Assembly (NCBI GenBank): GCA_964441265.1 | Contig: CAYYKJ010000004.1 | Location: 1 to 64,000, forward strand | Source: JAFGDH01 sp964441265 | Lineage (GTDB): Archaea > Aenigmatarchaeota > Aenigmatarchaeia > QMZP01 > QMZT01 | Reading direction: 5' to 3' | Length of the DNA: 64,000 nucleotides | In this document: piece by piece, positions 25,020-33,576 of the stretch | Layout: each line of letters opens with the position of its first letter | Position numbering within the stretch: the first letter of the stretch is position 1 | Position numbers and translations under genes: made by a program | Notes under the pieces: model-generated | Told to the model about the DNA's origin: nothing | The model's input: the letters and a program-made list of their open reading frames with translations, nothing else | Databases searched by the model: none

Positions 25020-28019
25020 TTATTTAATATATTTTTTAACAGTTTCGATGTGTTCTTTATTTAGACTGTATAATTTATAAATAATCTCATTATTTTGTTT
25101 TTTTAAAGCTTCAATTTGTTTTTTTAAGATTTGCTTTTCTCTTTCAATATTAACAGATTTCAATTTTTTAGTTAATTCAATCAATAAATCAACATTTTTG
25201 ATTACCTGCTTATCTTCCTTATTGATTATTGGAATTTTTACTAATGGGGCTTTGTCTATTTGTAATTGTTCACCTTGTCTTTTTCCTTTATAATAAAGCC
25301 AGAAATAAATCAATTTAGAATTAAGCAAACCAGTTAAAAATTTCATATCTATTTTACCTGTCTTAATGACATAATATACCTGATTAACATAACAATCAAA
25401 ATCAACAAAAGAAAAGCTTGGATAAAGAGTTTTTCTCATAGAAATTATTTTCTCGCCTTTGAAAAAATCTTCTATTCTTGTTCTGTGGATACCATACGGT
25501 TTAAAGTCAGTTGTTATAACTTTTCTGAACCTATCCAAATGCTTTTTAATGTTAGGATATGGTCTAATTTCAGAGGGATTTTTGAATTTTGAACTGGTAT
25601 AAATAACCCAATATTTATTCTTATCATCAATCCTGTACTTATCTATTTCTTTTGATGTGTATAATGGCTTAATTAGATCATTTTTCTCTTTTTCAGATAA
25701 ATTTAACTTTTTAAGTTCCTCATCAGAAAGAATAAAAATACCCTCTCCCAATTCAAAACCTTTTCCTAATACCTTTAGATGATTTTTGTTTACGCTTTCT
25801 TGTTGAACCTGTAAACCATTTGTAATCTCTTTTTTACTTAAATAAAAAACATCAGCTTCCATCATATGCTCAAATATTTCTGCCATATCCTCATTGACAA
25901 AAGTTATAGTCTCTCCTTTCAATTCAGATGGATTAATTTTTGCTTTAAATTTCTCGATTTTTTCTCCATCTTTTTTAGTCAATAAGTAATTAGCTAGCTC
26001 ATCTTTAGAGATATTTTTATCAATAATTTTGTAATAATCTAAAATATAAGCCCTTTTTGGTTGCTTCTTCTCCAAAACAAAAACCATAGTTTGAATACCT
26101 GCCTCCTTAAAAACTTTGAAATCATTGAAACCAAAGAAAGATAGAATCTTAGAATCTTCTAATACCTTATCTCTTAAAATTGACGCGCCTGCACTGGTTA
26201 CCCAATTATTCTGTGCGATATAGCTGTGTAATCCTTCTTCTTTCAACAAATCTAATGCCTTACAAGTAAAGAAATACCATAAATCCATTTTTCCTTGATA
26301 ATACTTTTTCATATCTGTATTTTTTACAAGTTCAAATGCTTCTCTGTTTGTATATTCTTTTACATACGGAGGATTTCCAATTATTATATCAAATTTAAAT
26401 GGGAATTCTTTTTCCCAGTCAAATGGATTGATCTTTTCCCATTCCCTAGTATCAGAACTTAATGTTTTTTGTGAGAAATAAGAAGAATCTACTAGAGAAT
26501 TTCCGCATTTGATATTATTGTCTAAATTTGGTAAAGCTCTTTGTTGAAATAGTTTAAGTTGCTGATTAACACTTTCTTTTGTTTCATTTTCCAAAACTTT
26601 TAACAACAGGCTTAATTTAGTTACTTCTACTGCTTGTGAATCAATATCTACTCCAAAAATATTATCTAAAAGAATTTTTTTTCTTATCTCCGTAGTTAAG
26701 AACCATTTGCCTTTTTTTGTTTGATAAATCTCTTTTTTATATTTCCTTGAATTTTGCTTATAATACTCCAAAAGATATTCTAATATGTATGTGTAAGCCC
26801 TGACCAAAAAAGTTCCCGAACCACACGCAGAATCTAAAATTTTTATTTTTTCTATTTGTTTTGGAGTTTTTCCCTTTATTATTTTTCCAACAGTACTTTC
26901 AACAATATAATCAACTATGTATTCAGGAGTATAATAAACGCCTCCTGATTTTCTGACCTCTGGCTTCTCTTCTATTTTTGCTTGATGTGAAGCAGTTAAC
27001 CTAACTGTTTTTCCTAAAAATCGTTCATAAACCTTTCCTAAAATTTCAATTGGCAAAACAGAATAATCATATGGAGATTTTGGATAGTAAAGATTTACGA
27101 GTATATTACTCAATACCTTATCATCCACATTTATTTTCTGTGTAATTGGATCCTTCGAAAAATCAAAAATTCCACTGTTATATTTATCATCAGCATTTCT
27201 AAAATAAGGAATCAAATTTTTGTAAACGTTTGATTCGTTTGCAATTCTACCTAATTTACCGTAAATCTCCATGCTCCTGTATTCCGCAATAATTAAGAAT
27301 AATATTCTGTCTATGATTTTTTGAACTGCAAAATTTAACTCAGAAATGGAAAGATTTTTGTTTCTTAACGCTATATTCTTAGATAATTTTTCCCTCCACT
27401 TTTCAATTTCTTTTAAAAATTCACCGTCAACTTCACTGGTTCCCCTCTTCCTTTTTTCGTTTTCAACATATTTTTCAAAGCTTCCTCTTAGAACAGAATA
27501 CTTTGAAAAAATATTCCAAATCTCATCAAATTTTTCTAAATAATCTTCATAATTGATAAGCATTATTCTAGCTACGCTTGAGTTGTCCTTCTCATGAGGT
27601 TTTACTCTACAATCATATACAATGAACTCTTCAAAATCTGTTAGAATTGATATGGGTATCCTAGTGTTCCAGGCATAACGCCTTAACTGATATGCAGCTT
27701 CGGGATTATCTTTTAATGAGACTGATGGTTTTTTCGCCTCAACAAAAAATATTCTTCTCCCACCCACTCTAAAAGCATAATCAGGAGCCTTTGTATTACC
27801 CTTTATCTTTACAGCATCTTCATTAACAACTTCTTTGAACTGCTCAGAAAAACCTTGATCATTATTAATGTCCCAACCCAATGCTTTAAAGAATTTATCA
27901 ATAAACTCAATTCTAACTCGTGCTTCTTTATATGAAGGTAGCTTATATTGATTAAAATTTTCTTTGAAAACTTGAACCAGTTCAGCAATTCTTTCTTTCG
28001 CCTCTTCCGTTGTGACCAT
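25020..28019 (-). CDS. Type IIG restriction-modification enzyme (fused nuclease, N6-adenine methyltransferase and target domain)
   Basis: The 999-aa protein combines all three activities in one chain. The N-terminal PD-(D/E)XK domain shows APDYAFRV...RRIFFVEAKKP (Asp and ExK, about residues 82-98). A helical linker follows. The gamma-class N6-adenine methyltransferase has motif I ILDSACGSGTFLVRA near 400 and catalytic motif IV IIGNPPYV near 545. The C-terminal ~350 residues resemble a TaqI-like specificity domain and end in a Lys-rich coiled coil. It cuts unmethylated sites and methylates its own, so no separate methylase is needed. The DNA is very AT-rich, which supports recent transfer. Confidence 0.92.
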   Translation of the reverse strand: MVTTEEAKERIAELVQVFKENFNQYKLPSYKEARVRIEFIDKFFKALGWDINNDQGFSEQFKEVVNEDAVKIKGNTKAPDYAFRVGGRRIFFVEAKKPSVSLKDNPEAAYQLRRYAWNTRIPISILTDFEEFIVYDCRVKPHEKDNSSVARIMLINYEDYLEKFDEIWNIFSKYSVLRGSFEKYVENEKRKRGTSEVDGEFLKEIEKWREKLSKNIALRNKNLSISELNFAVQKIIDRILFLIIAEYRSMEIYGKLGRIANESNVYKNLIPYFRNADDKYNSGIFDFSKDPITQKINVDDKVLSNILVNLYYPKSPYDYSVLPIEILGKVYERFLGKTVRLTASHQAKIEEKPEVRKSGGVYYTPEYIVDYIVESTVGKIIKGKTPKQIEKIKILDSACGSGTFLVRAYTYILEYLLEYYKQNSRKYKKEIYQTKKGKWFLTTEIRKKILLDNIFGVDIDSQAVEVTKLSLLLKVLENETKESVNQQLKLFQQRALPNLDNNIKCGNSLVDSSYFSQKTLSSDTREWEKINPFDWEKEFPFKFDIIIGNPPYVKEYTNREAFELVKNTDMKKYYQGKMDLWYFFTCKALDLLKEEGLHSYIAQNNWVTSAGASILRDKVLEDSKILSFFGFNDFKVFKEAGIQTMVFVLEKKQPKRAYILDYYKIIDKNISKDELANYLLTKKDGEKIEKFKAKINPSELKGETITFVNEDMAEIFEHMMEADVFYLSKKEITNGLQVQQESVNKNHLKVLGKGFELGEGIFILSDEELKKLNLSEKEKNDLIKPLYTSKEIDKYRIDDKNKYWVIYTSSKFKNPSEIRPYPNIKKHLDRFRKVITTDFKPYGIHRTRIEDFFKGEKIISMRKTLYPSFSFVDFDCYVNQVYYVIKTGKIDMKFLTGLLNSKLIYFWLYYKGKRQGEQLQIDKAPLVKIPIINKEDKQVIKNVDLLIELTKKLKSVNIEREKQILKKQIEALKKQNNEIIYKLYSLNKEHIETVKKYIK

Positions 28020-28056
28020 AAACTATTCTTCCCCAGGTAACTTAAAAATCATGCGT

Positions 28057-28746
28057 TTAAACCATTTTTTCCAAGTTTTTTATGTCCAAGAGTTCTTTTC
28101 CCGTAAAAAGCTTCTCAGATCTGTGATTTTTGATGAATCCGCAGAGTTCGCTGAGTTTTCCGGGAGTAAATACGGGGACTGTGGGATTATTAATATGAAA
28201 ATCGGCCTCTTCATTGGTGAAGACTATTATAGGACTTACCCAAAAGTTTTTGTTGAGATGCATTTTCATGAAGTCATTGAACCTGGCCGAATTCTTTCTT
28301 ACTTGATGAGCGGGATTCCTTAAAACGCCTTCATAAACCGTACCCAAACCGCCAACCTTTTCCTGTCTCCACCTTTCACCATCGCATCTTATGATTCCCT
28401 TGTGGTTTTTGGTCTCTATCATAAAAATCCCATTTGGTCCTATGACGATATGGTCAAAGTTCCCCCTTTGGCCTTTCCAATGAAAATCATTCATCACATG
28501 GTAAGAATCCCCGAGGTCTTCCAAGATTTTGGCGACTTTTTCTTCTCCCACCGCCCCCAGATGCCATATATGTGCATATCTGAAATAATGAGAAGCAATA
28601 AGCCAAATCAGAAGAGAACACGAAAGCGCAACAAAAACACTGAAGGGTGCCCCTAAACAAAAGACTATAATTCCGATGATAAAATAAAACAAGCCACTGT
28701 TTCTTTCTTTATTGGAACGTTCCCTTGCATAGATTGTTTTCTTCAT
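28057..28746 (-). CDS. Membrane-anchored NERD-domain nuclease-related protein
   Basis: The 229-aa protein has two N-terminal hydrophobic segments (about residues 18-35 and 38-58) and then a NERD domain: GAVGEEKVAKILEDLG, FDHIVIGPNGIFMIETKNHK (the Asp and ExK nuclease core), and GIIRCDGERW. NERD is a PD-(D/E)XK-related fold often attached to membranes or helicases. The domain faces the cytoplasm if the hairpin is inserted conventionally. Its promoter and start region (28741-28790) are duplicated before the next gene upstream. A DNA-processing or defence role is inferred. Confidence 0.8.
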   Translation of the reverse strand: MKKTIYARERSNKERNSGLFYFIIGIIVFCLGAPFSVFVALSCSLLIWLIASHYFRYAHIWHLGAVGEEKVAKILEDLGDSYHVMNDFHWKGQRGNFDHIVIGPNGIFMIETKNHKGIIRCDGERWRQEKVGGLGTVYEGVLRNPAHQVRKNSARFNDFMKMHLNKNFWVSPIIVFTNEEADFHINNPTVPVFTPGKLSELCGFIKNHRSEKLFTGKELLDIKNLEKMV

Positions 28747-28790
28747 ATTTCAAAATTAGCCAACGAGTTTAAGAAACCAAAACGTTTAAA
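28741..28790. repeat. Promoter/start repeat, copy 1 (NERD gene)
   Basis: The block contains CTTCATATTTCAAAATTAGC, a short variable part, TTTAAGAAACCAA and TTTAAAC. It nearly repeats at 29230-29279 with a few substitutions and a 1-nt gap. On the minus strand it contains the ATG-AAG-AAA start and a CTTAAA TATA-like box about 25 nt upstream, so both genes begin MKK and share one promoter design. Confidence 0.75.
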
Positions 28791-29235
28791 CCCTTGTTGG
28801 ATTCTTTTTTAATAATCTGAATTTGAAAAGTCCGGTTCTTAAGAATCTTGATGGAACTATTCTTAAAATAAAAGCCAGGAACAGCATTAATGTTGCTATT
28901 GTAAAATAAACACCACTCATTAAAGGACCAAAAAATCCCAAAAAGGAGATTAAATAAAAGGGGAACGAAACTCCCACAAAGAAAAAATAAGCTATATTCA
29001 AATTCTTGATTTTTCTGATGTATCTTTCCAAATCTTTATGGTCTTTATCCCTGAGTAAAATCAAATTTGATTTTCGGAAATTTTCTTTGTTTCCGTCGAT
29101 ATGGTGAACTACCCATCCTTTATCGATTTTCTCTAGGTTATGCTTTTTCATTATCCTTTCCCTGTGACAAAGAATACCGGTATTTTTCCATATTGGATAA
29201 TCATTCTTGTTATATACTATCTCGTCTTTCTTCAT
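28786..29235 (-). CDS. HNH nuclease domain with two C-terminal membrane helices
   Basis: This 149-aa protein has an HNH-type core, GWVVHHIDGNKENFRKSNL, about residues 39-57 (His-His...Asn...Asn), with LILLRDKDHKDLE supplying a final His. Two hydrophobic helices follow (about 82-126, starting LNIAYFFFVGVSFPFYL), and the end is basic. HNH enzymes usually cut DNA and are soluble; membrane anchoring is unusual and suggests action on DNA entering the cell. The gene lies between two copies of a promoter repeat, 39 nt before the NERD gene, itself membrane-anchored. No key HNH residue seems missing, but activity is unproven. Confidence 0.7.
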   Translation of the reverse strand: MKKDEIVYNKNDYPIWKNTGILCHRERIMKKHNLEKIDKGWVVHHIDGNKENFRKSNLILLRDKDHKDLERYIRKIKNLNIAYFFFVGVSFPFYLISFLGFFGPLMSGVYFTIATLMLFLAFILRIVPSRFLRTGLFKFRLLKKNPTRV

Positions 29236-29279
29236 ATTTCAAAATTAGCCAAAGTGTTTAAGAAACCAATCGCTTAAAC
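29230..29279. repeat. Promoter/start repeat, copy 2 (HNH gene)
   Basis: This is the second copy of the block at 28741-28790, holding the HNH gene's start codon and promoter. The two copies flank the HNH gene exactly. Confidence 0.75.
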
Positions 29280-29286
29280 AGGGTTC

Positions 29287-30072
29287 TCACATCCACTTCC
29301 CCAATCCCTTCCCGTTCGCATTATTCCTTTCCTTTTCAGGCGTGGCCCCGACCGCTTGGTGCTCGTGCTGATAGCCGTTCACGTCCCCCAGCCAGCGGCA
29401 GAACTCGCAGTCCTTGCTCGGTTCTGGTGGGGCGGGGCTCTGGAGGGTCTTTACTGCTCGGTGGAAGAGGTCTTTGGCGCTGCTCGGGCTGGTGGGGATC
29501 ACCTTGACCTCGGAGTCGAAGGTGACGTCGCGGTTTTCTCGGTTTTCGCTGTGTTCGTTGATTCTGTCGGGGTAGTAGAAGACGAGGATCGCGAAATCCG
29601 CCGGGGGGAGGGAGTTCTTCTCCAGGAGGAAGGAATAGATGTCCATCTGGTCCTGGTAGTGGGTGTGGGTGTCCTCCTTCAGGGGGTATCCGCGGGTCTT
29701 GAAATCGAGGGGGGCGTACCTGTCCTTTTTGGTCACGAACAGGTCGTCCAGGGCCCCCATCAGGGTGGCACCGGTCTCCGGGTCGGTATAGCGGAGGCCG
29801 CGGAAGTTGTTGCGCCAGTCCTTCAGCTTCTCCATGTCGCTGAACAGGGAGCCTTCGATTCCCTTGATGGTCCTGAGGCCGGCGAGCTCCCGGGGAAGGG
29901 CGGAGTCCCTCCTGTGGGCGTCGAAGTGCTTCTTCAGGATCCGGTCCATGCCGCCGGGAAGGGACGGGAAGATCGTGGAAGGCCTCCTTATCTTCATTCT
30001 CGTCTTCAGCCAGAAGCATCTCGGGCACTCGGTGAAGAGCGAGAGAGCGGAAGGGGAGAGCCTGATTTCCAT
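29287..30072 (-). CDS. PD-(D/E)XK nuclease, RecB/Cas4-like
   Basis: A 261-aa protein. MEIRLSPSALSLFTECPRCF is the usual start of RecB-family nucleases, with two Cys that could join an iron-sulfur cluster. The nuclease core is seen in GALDDLFVTKKDRYAPLDFK (Asp, then D-x-K) and in HYQDQMDIYSFLLE (the Q-x3-Y motif). CEFCRW near residue 222 supplies the last Cys pair, as in Cas4/AddB-type iron-sulfur nucleases. Expected activity is single-strand exonuclease. No CRISPR array is nearby. The 5' end is duplicated at 32208 and partly at 34683. Confidence 0.8.
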   Translation of the reverse strand: MEIRLSPSALSLFTECPRCFWLKTRMKIRRPSTIFPSLPGGMDRILKKHFDAHRRDSALPRELAGLRTIKGIEGSLFSDMEKLKDWRNNFRGLRYTDPETGATLMGALDDLFVTKKDRYAPLDFKTRGYPLKEDTHTHYQDQMDIYSFLLEKNSLPPADFAILVFYYPDRINEHSENRENRDVTFDSEVKVIPTSPSSAKDLFHRAVKTLQSPAPPEPSKDCEFCRWLGDVNGYQHEHQAVGATPEKERNNANGKGLGKWM

Positions 30073-30099
30073 GAGGAGGTATTGGAGGGGAGGTTTTTA
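30011..30099. repeat. Nuclease 5'-end repeat, copy A (parent gene)
   Basis: This is the promoter and first ~20 codons of the RecB/Cas4-like gene, beginning CAGAAGCATCTCGGGCACTC and ending GGGGAGGTTTTTA. It recurs at 32208-32294 with one mismatch in the core, and its first-codon part recurs at 34683-34720. Confidence 0.85.
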
Positions 30100-30534
30100 A
30101 TGATTTAGCTTCGAATAAGCCCAGAGCAGGTAGGCCAGAGCAAACCAGGGAATGGGACTATCCTTCGGGTTGATGTAATTTTCATTCATCCAGTGCTCGA
30201 AATTATCCATTCCACTATCTATTCTCTCGAGAAAGGGCCGCCTTTTTTTGACCTTTTTCGGAACAACGTAATCCTCATAAGAAGAGCCGCCGAATTTTGT
30301 GAAATCATAACCCCATTTCAGTGCATGTGCGATATTTACTTTGAATCCGTTTTTGGCTTCGCTTATTCTTTCGATCTCGACGTCGGGTATGCCACCAGGA
30401 TCATATCTTTTACTTACAGGACCACTGGTATCCAAATAGAATTTGTTATCATTTCTTTTTTTAAGTTCCCACGGAACAATAAATGCCTTTTCACCAACTT
30501 TCATGTCACTGATTCTCTTGTAATCCCTTTCCAT
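30097..30534 (-). CDS. Hypothetical protein
   Basis: A 145-aa protein from the ATG at 30534; a TTG three codons upstream is less likely. No family is recognised. It has a VGEKAFIVPWELKK strand region near residue 15-28, alternating charged and hydrophobic stretches, and an aromatic C-terminus (PWFALAYLLWAYSKL) that could be an amphipathic or membrane-touching helix. A TATA-like ATATTTAAAAA lies just upstream. It precedes the RecB-like nuclease on the same strand by 24 nt. Confidence 0.5.
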   Translation of the reverse strand: MERDYKRISDMKVGEKAFIVPWELKKRNDNKFYLDTSGPVSKRYDPGGIPDVEIERISEAKNGFKVNIAHALKWGYDFTKFGGSSYEDYVVPKKVKKRRPFLERIDSGMDNFEHWMNENYINPKDSPIPWFALAYLLWAYSKLNH

Positions 30535-30591
30535 ATTTTCCAATAAGATGCGAATATTTAAAAACGGTTAAGAACGGGTTAATTCGGGTGC

Positions 30592-30816
30592 TCATTTCCC
30601 ATTGATGTCTAGAGCGACGTAATCTGGATCACGGTAATATTTCATGAAATTGGCGTGGCTGGGATGGGTGGTCTCGTAAGCAGCCGTGGAAATGATTATG
30701 ATGTCTTTCGCAAATCTTCTGTAAGCGCCGGCCGGACCAGAGAACATGAATATCTCTCCTCTTTTGAGTAATTCTTCGTATAAAGTCCTTTTCATGAATC
30801 CTGCATAATCGGTCAT
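30592..30816 (-). CDS. Hypothetical small protein
   Basis: A 74-aa protein starting MTDYAGFMKRTLYEELLKRG and containing FMFSGPAGAYRRFAKDIIII. I recognise no domain. The start at 30816 is preferred because AT-rich TATA-like sequence lies directly upstream; a longer frame would run into a repeat shared with 37853. It is divergent from the DUF4143-type ATPase gene. Confidence 0.45.
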   Translation of the reverse strand: MTDYAGFMKRTLYEELLKRGEIFMFSGPAGAYRRFAKDIIIISTAAYETTHPSHANFMKYYRDPDYVALDINGK

Positions 30817-30856
30817 GATTAAAATGGAAAGGTTAAAAATAAAAAAGGGGTGGAAG

Positions 30857-30904
30857 TGATTGCCATTCCCCTGCATCGTATCATCGCGGTGACGGAATGC
30901 AAAC
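30857..30904. repeat. 48-bp direct repeat, copy 1
   Basis: The 48 bp from TGATTGCCATTCCCCTGCAT to GACGGAATGCAAAC are identical to 37853-37900. At the other copy the first 8 bp are the end of the 360-bp SemiSWEET duplication. Here it lies between divergent genes. The tail GACGGAATGCAAAC occurs again about 20 bp later. Confidence 0.85.
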
Positions 30905-30966
30905 ATTACGTCTTCTCGGGAGGACGGAATGCAAACCTTTATAAGCTCCTGAAACAATAAGGTTTC

Positions 30967-32154
30967 ATGGAAGACAGGATCATTGACTCACTCGTGCTGA
31001 ACAGCAAAAAACAGATCAGATGGGCCGGGAAATTCGGAAAGAGAAGGTACCTCTTCGGGGAAATAAGGGGCATCGACAGGGAATATTTCGTTGGTATAAA
31101 GGGCATCAGGGGGGTGGGAAAGACCGTTCTCATGCTTCAGCTCGCCAGGGAGGCCGGGGAAAGCGTGTATTTTTCCGCTGATTCCACGCCACTGAAGCCG
31201 TTCCCCCTTTACGATGTCGTGAAGGAGCTGGTGGGAAGGGGCTTCAGGAACATTTTCATCGACGAGATACACAGGAAGACCGGCTGGGACTCGGACATGA
31301 AGAGCATATACGACGAACACGAAGCAAGAATCATGTTCTCGGGCTCTTCGGCGCTGGACATCACCAAGACAACGGCGGATCTGTCAAGGAGGGTCGTGCT
31401 TAAAGAAATGAAGCCCGTCTCGCTCAGGGAATATATGAATATAAGAAAAGGCCGAAATATCCCGGTTTTCTCTTTCGGGGACATATTGGAACGCAAGAAC
31501 TCCCTGGCGAGAAAATACGCGGAAGTCCATGACTACCTCAGGGACTACATGAGATACGGCGGAGTGCTTTACCCGAAGAACGGGTTTTTTGAAGCGATGG
31601 AAAACTCGATCAGGAAGGTCATTCTGCAGGACCTTTCCGTGCTGAGGGACATCAACGTGAAATACGAGACTGACGTTTACAAACTGCTCTATCTGGTTTC
31701 CCGGTCCATGCCATTCGAGGTCAACTATTCCTCTCTTGCGAGATCGCTCGAAGTGTCCAAGAACATGGCCATAAGGATAGTCAAGGACCTGGAGAAAACG
31801 GGACTGATTACGGTGGTATTCCCCTGCAGGAAACGGGGTACGGACGTGAGGAAGGAGCCGAAACTCTACCTGGCCACTCCTCTGAGGGAATTCTTCTCTC
31901 GCGAAGGAGCTGGGACAGACAAAGGTGCCTTCAGGGAAGAATTCTTCGTGAACCATGCAAGCGGTATAAAGGGGTTGTGCTACATGAAGGGCGCCAGAGG
32001 GGAGAAGACCCCCGACTTCAGGTTCAAGAACATTGTCGTGGAAATAGGAGGGAAATCGAAAACGGGTTATCAGAACCCGGACTGCATAGCCGTCGACGGT
32101 CTCTCGACGACCGGAATAAAGATACCTCTCTTCCTTTTCGGCTTCATTTACTAG
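30967..32154 (+). CDS. AAA-family ATPase with DUF4143-like C-terminus
   Basis: The 395-aa protein has a Walker A in GIKGIRGVGKTVLMLQLARE (about residues 43-62), Walker B NIFIDEIHRK near 98, and sensor IMFSGSSALDI near 122. These mark the AAA_14 type. A winged helix (SLARSLEVSKNMAIRIVKDL, near 260) and a nuclease-like DUF4143 end (DFRFKNIVVEIGGKSK) follow. Many archaea carry multiple copies in variable regions. The biological role is unknown; linkage to toxin-antitoxin cassettes suggests element-borne cargo. The 3' end overlaps the truncated nuclease fragment on the other strand. Confidence 0.82.
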   Translation: MEDRIIDSLVLNSKKQIRWAGKFGKRRYLFGEIRGIDREYFVGIKGIRGVGKTVLMLQLAREAGESVYFSADSTPLKPFPLYDVVKELVGRGFRNIFIDEIHRKTGWDSDMKSIYDEHEARIMFSGSSALDITKTTADLSRRVVLKEMKPVSLREYMNIRKGRNIPVFSFGDILERKNSLARKYAEVHDYLRDYMRYGGVLYPKNGFFEAMENSIRKVILQDLSVLRDINVKYETDVYKLLYLVSRSMPFEVNYSSLARSLEVSKNMAIRIVKDLEKTGLITVVFPCRKRGTDVRKEPKLYLATPLREFFSREGAGTDKGAFREEFFVNHASGIKGLCYMKGARGEKTPDFRFKNIVVEIGGKSKTGYQNPDCIAVDGLSTTGIKIPLFLFGFIY

Positions 32155-32269
32155 ATGATGTCCAAGATGGATATCGGGATTTTGGCCGATTCTTCTTAAT
32201 CCTGAACCAGAAGCATCTCGGGCACTCGGTGAAGAGCGAGAGAGCGGAAGGGGAGAGCCTGATTTCCAT
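32144..32269 (-). pseudogene. Truncated 5' fragment of a RecB/Cas4-like nuclease
   Basis: The fragment codes MEIRLSPSALSLFTECPRCF, identical to the intact nuclease start at 30072, then diverges (WFRIKKNRPKSRYPS against WLKTRMKIRRPSTIFPS) and stops after 41 residues. The divergent part is still similar, so it appears to be the start of a paralogue cut off by the ATPase gene rather than a simple copy. The interval to 32457 holds the repeat and no other gene. Confidence 0.7.
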
Positions 32270-32294
32270 GAGCAGGTATTGGAGGGGAGGTTTT
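32208..32294. repeat. Nuclease 5'-end repeat, copy B
   Basis: An 87-bp copy of the repeat at 30011-30099, with one G-to-C change inside ATGAGNAGGTATTGG. Copies A and B flank the DUF4143-type ATPase and two hypothetical genes. Confidence 0.85.
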
Positions 32295-32456
32295 AAAAAC
32301 CAGACATTCAAACGCCTTCACTCCGGGAGGGGGACGGGGGTAATTGGACTGGCTGTCAGTTAAAATCCTTGCCCCTCCTTGCCCCCACGGCCATTCGAAT
32401 TAATTCCTGCGGGGATGTGAAAGATCAGGTTGTTCAGGGAGAAAGTTTTAAATAGT

Positions 32457-32474
32457 TGTAACAAAAATGTTACA
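32457..32474. promoter_or_regulatory. Inverted repeat at MNT gene start (putative operator)
   Basis: TGTAACA-AAAA-TGTTACA is a perfect 7-4-7 inverted repeat just before the ATG at 32476. TATA-like TTTAAATA is at 32447-32454, so the palindrome lies between TATA box and start, where binding would block initiation. The MNT protein has its own winged helix and could bind it. Confidence 0.55.
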
Positions 32475-32475
32475 T

Positions 32476-33048
32476 ATGGAACGAAAAAATCACAAAAAGG
32501 GTCACAAGGTGGATTACAGGATGGAGATAGTGAACGAGCTCATCAGAGGGCCGAACCACGTCAGGGGGATCGCGAAGAGGATTGGCACGAACCACATGAA
32601 CGTATCCAGGAAATTGAAGGATCTTTCAGAGGGGAACGTGGTGGATTACGGGGAAAAGGGAAAAAACAAGACTTATTTCCTGAAGAAGGGGGCAGAGGCA
32701 AGAACGTATGTTTTCATGGCCGAGAACTACAGGCTGACCAGGGCCCTGAGAAAATACCCCGAACTCAGGAGGATAACCGACCGGATACAGAAGGACAGAA
32801 GGATTAAGCTTGCCGTTCTCTTCGGTTCGTACGCCAAGGGGACCGCGAAGCAGGACAGCGATATAGACATTTACATGGAAACAAATAACAGGGGAATAAA
32901 GCGTGACATTGAGCTTGCCCACACCAGACTGAGCGTGAAGACAGGGAAATTCGACCCGGATTCGCTGATGGCAAAGGAAATTGTGAAAAGCCATGTGATA
33001 ATAAAGGGGGCGGAGGAATTCTATGAAAAAACCGGGTTTTTTGAATAA
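32476..33048 (+). CDS. Winged-helix nucleotidyltransferase (MntA-like antitoxin)
   Basis: A 190-aa protein. The N-terminal winged helix (HVRGIAKRIGTNHMNVSRKL) is joined to a minimal nucleotidyltransferase with the GSYAKGTAKQDSDIDIYM motif (G-S-x10-D-x-D). MntA-type antitoxins AMPylate or oligo-adenylate a HEPN toxin. Start 32476 is preferred over 32467 because of its spacing from the TATA box. The HEPN gene overlaps its 3' end by 26 nt and is preceded by GGAGGA. This is the first of three such pairs within 5 kb. The fused DNA-binding domain suggests autoregulation. Confidence 0.85.
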   Translation: MERKNHKKGHKVDYRMEIVNELIRGPNHVRGIAKRIGTNHMNVSRKLKDLSEGNVVDYGEKGKNKTYFLKKGAEARTYVFMAENYRLTRALRKYPELRRITDRIQKDRRIKLAVLFGSYAKGTAKQDSDIDIYMETNNRGIKRDIELAHTRLSVKTGKFDPDSLMAKEIVKSHVIIKGAEEFYEKTGFFE

Positions 33049-33499
33049 GCTGGTAAAAGAAAGGAAACTGGGCCTGGTGGAGCCGAGCGAGGAGATAAAG
33101 CGGGCGTATATCGAAAAATCCGAGAGCAACCTCGCTTCTGCCAAGATACTTTTGCAGAACAATAAGCTCGAGGAAGCGGTAGCCCTGGTCTATTACAGCA
33201 TGTATCATACCCTCACTTCCCTTATGTTCAGAACGGGGATAAAGTCGGAAAACCATTCCGCCTCCATAATTCTGTTAAAAGGGGTGTTCGGGATCGACAA
33301 CTCTGAAATTTCATATTCCAAAAAGGAAAGGGTGGACAAGCAGTATTATGTAGATTTCGAGATAACCAAGGCCGAGGTAAATGATGCCATCGGGAAGGCG
33401 GAGGAGTTCAACAGCAAGCTGACTGATTTCATTTCAAGGCTTACCTATGAAGACGTAAAGGCATACAGGAGGAAATTCAGTGAGATGGTCGGAATTTGA
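33023..33499 (+). CDS. HEPN-domain protein (toxin-like partner)
   Basis: The 158-aa HEPN protein has a four-helix pattern: IEKSESNLASAKILLQNNKL, EEAVALVYYSMYHTLTSLMF, then GIKSENHSASIILLKGVFG. HEPN toxins are usually RNases; the classical R-x4-6-H motif is not clear here (Arg and His are spaced wider), so it may be of the non-cleaving type. It overlaps the MNT gene and is surely co-translated. Confidence 0.82.
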   Translation: MKKPGFLNKLVKERKLGLVEPSEEIKRAYIEKSESNLASAKILLQNNKLEEAVALVYYSMYHTLTSLMFRTGIKSENHSASIILLKGVFGIDNSEISYSKKERVDKQYYVDFEITKAEVNDAIGKAEEFNSKLTDFISRLTYEDVKAYRRKFSEMVGI

Positions 33500-33576
33500 T
33501 TCGTGTGCTTTGGGGGTTAAGTATCCCTTCACTTCAGGGAGAGGTCCCTGCCGGGCGTCCATACTGTTCATGTGTT

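Noticed and set aside
29287..30072. Assignment of the nuclease as Cas4 of a CRISPR system
   Set aside because: The fold and Cys pattern fit Cas4/RecB nucleases generally, but there are no cas1, cas2 or repeats in the window.
29356..30108. Long plus-strand frames opposite the RecB/Cas4-like nuclease
   Set aside because: The nuclease on the minus strand has family motifs and a promoter; the opposite frames have repetitive Val/Gly composition and no recognisable domain.
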